A stretch of 8,518 bases of DNA from Coriobacteriia bacterium (lineage in GTDB: Bacteria > Actinomycetota > Coriobacteriia > Anaerosomatales > JAENZW01). The stretch is from positions 1-8,518 of the forward strand of contig JAOUET010000072.1 of the NCBI GenBank assembly GCA_029858605.1, read 5' to 3'. This document shows positions 7,401 to 8,518 of the stretch, in pieces. A model generated the notes under the pieces. It did no database searches, was not told where the DNA came from, and saw nothing but the letters and a program-made list of their open reading frames with translations. Made by a program: the position numbers and the translations under genes. Each line of letters starts with the position of its first letter. The stretch's first letter is position 1.

Positions 7401-8518
7401 CAACGGGATCGGCCGTGACGGCGACGTCGTCTACGTGCTGATACTCGTCGGCCATGTTGCAGCGGCCCACGATGCGAAACCGCATTGTCGCCGAATAGTA
7501 GCTCGCCGGGATGCTGTCGACGAACTGGCGGTACGTCGTCACCCGGTCGTCCAGCGGGATGTTGCGAATCGTGTCCCAGGTCGTCGTTCCCGTGTTGTAG
7601 ACCTGCAGCTGTATGTAGTCGGTGTTCTCGGTAGTATTCGTCCCCTTCAGCCAGAAGGAGATCTGCACATTGGTGCGACCCGCCGCGTCGACGGTCTTGA
7701 CCATCAGCTCGTCGGCGCCGGTCGTGTTCATGACCGCCGAGTTGGATCCGCCGTGCGCGTTTGCAGCGCTGCCATCGATGCCCCAGTTCGACGAGTCCCA
7801 CTTGCTGAAGTCTCCGGTCTCGAAGTCATCCTCGAAAACAGTTCCGGCCGCACCCCCGAACGGCGCCAGCTGCACTGCACCCGAGGTTCCGCTCCCGCCC
7901 GCGACCACCTCGGTCCGCGTGTGAGTATCGGTGGCGAAGTGCTCCTCTGTCGTCTGCAGCCACGACCCGCCCTCGGGCACCGGGGAGCCGGTCTTCGACG
8001 AGGTCGGGTGCTTCGACGTCTTGGCGAACTGTGCCCTCACGTCGCGGCCGTTCCAGGCGAAGGGCACGGCCCCAACGCTGCGTGTCTCCACGCTACTGGC
8101 GCTGTGACATGCATAGCAGAGGCCGGCCTGCTTGTACGTGGCAGCGGTGGTGCCGCTGCTCCGATAGTCGGCGAGACTCGACGACGCCGCGGCGTGCTCG
8201 TTGTGACACGCCTGGCAGTTGGTGAGCGGCCCGGGGTTCGAGGCGGGATTCCTTTGCGTGTACAGCACGACCTCGTCGTCGTGCGCCACGTTGCTCGGGT
8301 TGCCCGCAGCGTCGTACTGCGCCTGGTTGTGGTCGCCCGCGGTATTCGAGTAGGCCTCCGACCCGCCCTTCTCGTTCATGTAAGTGAGCGAGCCGCCTGC
8401 ACTCGAGCCGTGACACGCAAAGCAGAAGACTTGGCCGAACGGCGCGGCGTCTGTGCTGTACACGAGCGCGCTCGTCGTCGTAGCTGGATCGCTCGGCCGC
8501 TTTAGGAGTTTGCTGTAG
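4435..8518 (-). CDS. Large secreted multiheme c-type cytochrome with beta-sandwich modules (N-terminus cut by window edge)
   Basis: 1360 codons are visible. The frame stays open through the right edge (YSKLLKRPSD... at 8517), so the start, export signal and perhaps more hemes lie outside the window; the GTG at 8463 is not a convincing start. Residue numbers count from 8517. Twelve CXXCH sites and one CX4CH are present: residues 32, 101, 134, then 866, 907, 973, 1018, 1030 (CSSAGCH), 1081, 1145, 1218, 1265 and 1289. Several carry a second histidine shortly after (CHNEH, CHNTH, CHDPH twice, CHTASPH, CHITIPH), as in Paired-CXXCH/doubled-CXXCH proteins, where it can ligate a neighbouring heme. 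Residues of about 139-865 lack hemes and contain beta-rich modules, including a LamG/DUF1349-like one. The C-terminus (ending DPGDVYW) has no membrane anchor or LPXTG signal. The likely role is electron transfer outside the cytoplasmic membrane, with the beta modules spacing the heme clusters or binding a surface or polymer. The electron acceptor cannot be read from the sequence. The ResB-CcsA products encoded next door would attach its hemes. Confidence 0.92.
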   Translation of the reverse strand, partial: YSKLLKRPSDPATTTSALVYSTDAAPFGQVFCFACHGSSAGGSLTYMNEKGGSEAYSNTAGDHNQAQYDAAGNPSNVAHDDEVVLYTQRNPASNPGPLTNCQACHNEHAAASSSLADYRSSGTTAATYKQAGLCYACHSASSVETRSVGAVPFAWNGRDVRAQFAKTSKHPTSSKTGSPVPEGGSWLQTTEEHFATDTHTRTEVVAGGSGTSGAVQLAPFGGAAGTVFEDDFETGDFSKWDSSNWGIDGSAANAHGGSNSAVMNTTGADELMVKTVDAAGRTNVQISFWLKGTNTTENTDYIQLQVYNTGTTTWDTIRNIPLDDRVTTYRQFVDSIPASYYSATMRFRIVGRCNMADEYQHVDDVAVTADPVAGSFEPNGNVVSTPVLVTGGTLNSWNTLRYTGNQTAGSTFRIDVLDGADSSVLVSDLTLADTPYSLAGIDEVAHPSLKLRARFAGDAPLPPSVSDDFNDNSFDTSKWTDLFINSTDPDSGAPVPWTSAAEPFTNLSNWTVQQSSDAEWVSQASDGNPVPCAEVRWRSGGSTNRTPAYMTRVYDTSGKSNLYVTFDWRQNGTSGGDWLTVEVSTNGSVWTPIWNEGDATPTNWTSASTAAGTVPASSTLYVRFGGALRGSGRYYRVDNFQIHGTAPGTPTDLWPDESGGQLTIRAEGTDFGGTADEGEFTYIKPTVASWIAGNDFEAVVYVPSYNNLGANGWMKTGLMLRTGSTEANAQAAGAKMAGIYVTDTNGINFEYRTTAGGASASGGTQAGDAPMWLKLGRVGNVITGYMSTDGSSWTPVGSQTVSLDTYVLVGVCLTSHVNGTFSESTFDNFSVTQLGGSGSTVTPRLDDWSVDYIWTPSPTGSGSLTCYNCHNTHYVQRGAAGTVWSMTRASDPDNTKSAYSGTVTTFCLKCHDGVPPTAVTNQSNKLVPYNVILRDMSAYPFFPGWNKDAAGLQFSSSGHAATTINRLVGQFGCDTCHDPHASDNQRLTALSASGGATGSGHLGVARNNTATYGEEELCLACHDSSRSGMCSSAGCHGVSLGFIDVDTPLAATYAHPIDTSGAHRDTEDATDLGVGNRHAECADCHDPHATRPGVHTQGSSDAGPALRGATGVKPDYSGLGVWEAPSSYAVERMDGGADDFETYVCFKCHSGYTTRPNTPSGGYAQTDVALEFNPNNESGHNVMGDAFTRNITRGSYTWYKSTDLRLAAGWTIDSEMTCSDCHSYNAAGARGPHGSAIQFILKGGTAGTAWYTVAVSNWSNTALLCNRCHTASPHGSWMPDKSDHTELQCRHCHITIPHGWKRPRMLVAPSDPAPYRNTGNGGTFIGVELQNVNQDIPDKNTCVDTACGGRHEPDPGDVYW
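4465..4494 (-). other. Heme-like C-terminal motif without a canonical CXnCH
   Basis: The codons read CVDTACGGRH, 19 residues before the stop. A CX4C pair is followed by a histidine four residues after the second cysteine instead of directly after it. It occupies the position of a fourteenth heme site, but ordinary covalent heme attachment is not expected. It could instead form a disulfide or be a decayed heme site. Confidence 0.6.
4639..5922 (-). other. C-terminal heme cluster of the cytochrome (9 CXXCH and 1 CX4CH)
   Basis: The attachment sites, from the N-terminal side, are CYNCH 5922-5908, CLKCH 5799-5785, CDTCH 5601-5587, CLACH 5466-5452, CSSAGCH 5430-5410, CADCH 5277-5263, CFKCH 5085-5071, CSDCH 4866-4852, CNRCH 4725-4711 and CRHCH 4653-4639. 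The fourth and fifth are only 12 residues apart. Extra histidines follow several sites (NTH, DPH, DPH, ASPH, TIPH) and are candidate distal ligands. Confidence 0.92.
6010..7122 (-). other. LamG/DUF1349-like module, itself interrupted by another beta module
   Basis: The first strand DDFNDNSFDTSKWTDL is at 7119-7072. The rest of the fold resumes at SGGQLTIRAEGTDFGG near 6547 and ends with TFDNFSVTQ near 6020. Family-typical stretches are NDFEAVVYV, KTGLMLR, MWLKLGRVGN and the Y-M-S-T-D-G-S-S-W strand. Between the two parts (about 7027-6550) sits a complete second jelly-roll-like unit, from FTNLSNWTVQQSS to YYRVDNFQIHG. This class often binds glycans or acts as a spacer; no ligand can be inferred. 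Confidence 0.6.
7400..7842 (-). other. Beta-sandwich module 1 (jelly-roll/MAM-like) inserted in the cytochrome
   Basis: The module opens with VFEDDFETGDFSKW and closes with QHVDDVAVTADP. The opening D-D-F-E-T-G-D-F-S-K-W and the closing V-D-D-V strand are typical of carbohydrate-binding or MAM-like jelly-roll modules. It contains no heme motif and one lone cysteine (RIVGRCNMAD). It separates AVQLAPFGG from GSFEPNGNVVST, which normally read as one continuous domain start in such cytochromes (from memory of the family). Confidence 0.55.
8104..8424 (-). other. N-terminal visible heme cluster of the cytochrome (3 CXXCH)
   Basis: The heme-attachment codons are CFACH at 8424-8410, CQACH at 8217-8203 and CYACH at 8118-8104. 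CQACH is followed by NEH, giving a nearby extra histidine. The spacing (about 69 and 33 residues) resembles that of Paired-CXXCH cytochromes. More hemes may precede it beyond the window edge. Confidence 0.9.

Noticed and set aside
7180..8505. Plus-strand open frame of 441 codons opposite the cytochrome
   Set aside because: It has the same shadow composition, rich in Arg and Val, and lies opposite the CXXCH-encoding frame; no recognisable family.
1..8518. Mobile elements, CRISPR arrays, tRNA or rRNA genes
   Set aside because: I saw no transposase or integrase, no regularly spaced repeats, and no tRNA- or rRNA-like sequence on either strand. The repeated short heme-codon strings reflect protein motifs, not DNA repeats.

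Overview
The window is GC-rich, and every supported gene lies on the minus strand. It holds a System II (Ccs/Res-type) cytochrome c maturation operon and, upstream of it in the direction of transcription, the 3' part of a very large secreted multiheme c-type cytochrome. System II maturation, a multiheme cytochrome with Paired-CXXCH-like heme spacing and high GC together suggest an anaerobic, metal- or electrode-respiring-type bacterium. A deep actinobacterial lineage (for example Coriobacteriia/OPB41-like) or a deltaproteobacterium-like lineage would fit. This assignment is inference: no rRNA or other marker gene is present.

Read in the direction of transcription (right to left), the layout is as follows. 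8518-4435 is the multiheme cytochrome, cut at its N-terminus by the window edge. It shows 13 CXnCH heme sites and a heme-free stretch of about 730 residues made of beta-sandwich modules. 4434-4290 is a compact intergenic region with a terminator-like hairpin and a plausible sigma-70 promoter. 4289-2982 is resB (ccs1). 2992-2441 is a small predicted lipoprotein that overlaps resB by 11 bases. 2436-1036 is a LuxE/acyl-protein-synthetase-family protein that starts 4 bases after the lipoprotein stop. 972-139 is ccsA (resC). 102-1 may be the first codons of a further gene, but this is weak.

The functional logic is that ResB and CcsA form the membrane heme-delivery and ligation complex that attaches heme to exported apocytochromes, and the neighbouring gene encodes a cytochrome needing at least 13 such ligations. 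Two things stand out. First, resB and ccsA, usually adjacent or fused, are separated by a lipoprotein gene and a LuxE-like gene. Second, the cytochrome's central region reads as domains inserted inside other domains: a scaffold beta domain is interrupted twice, and one of the inserted modules is itself interrupted.
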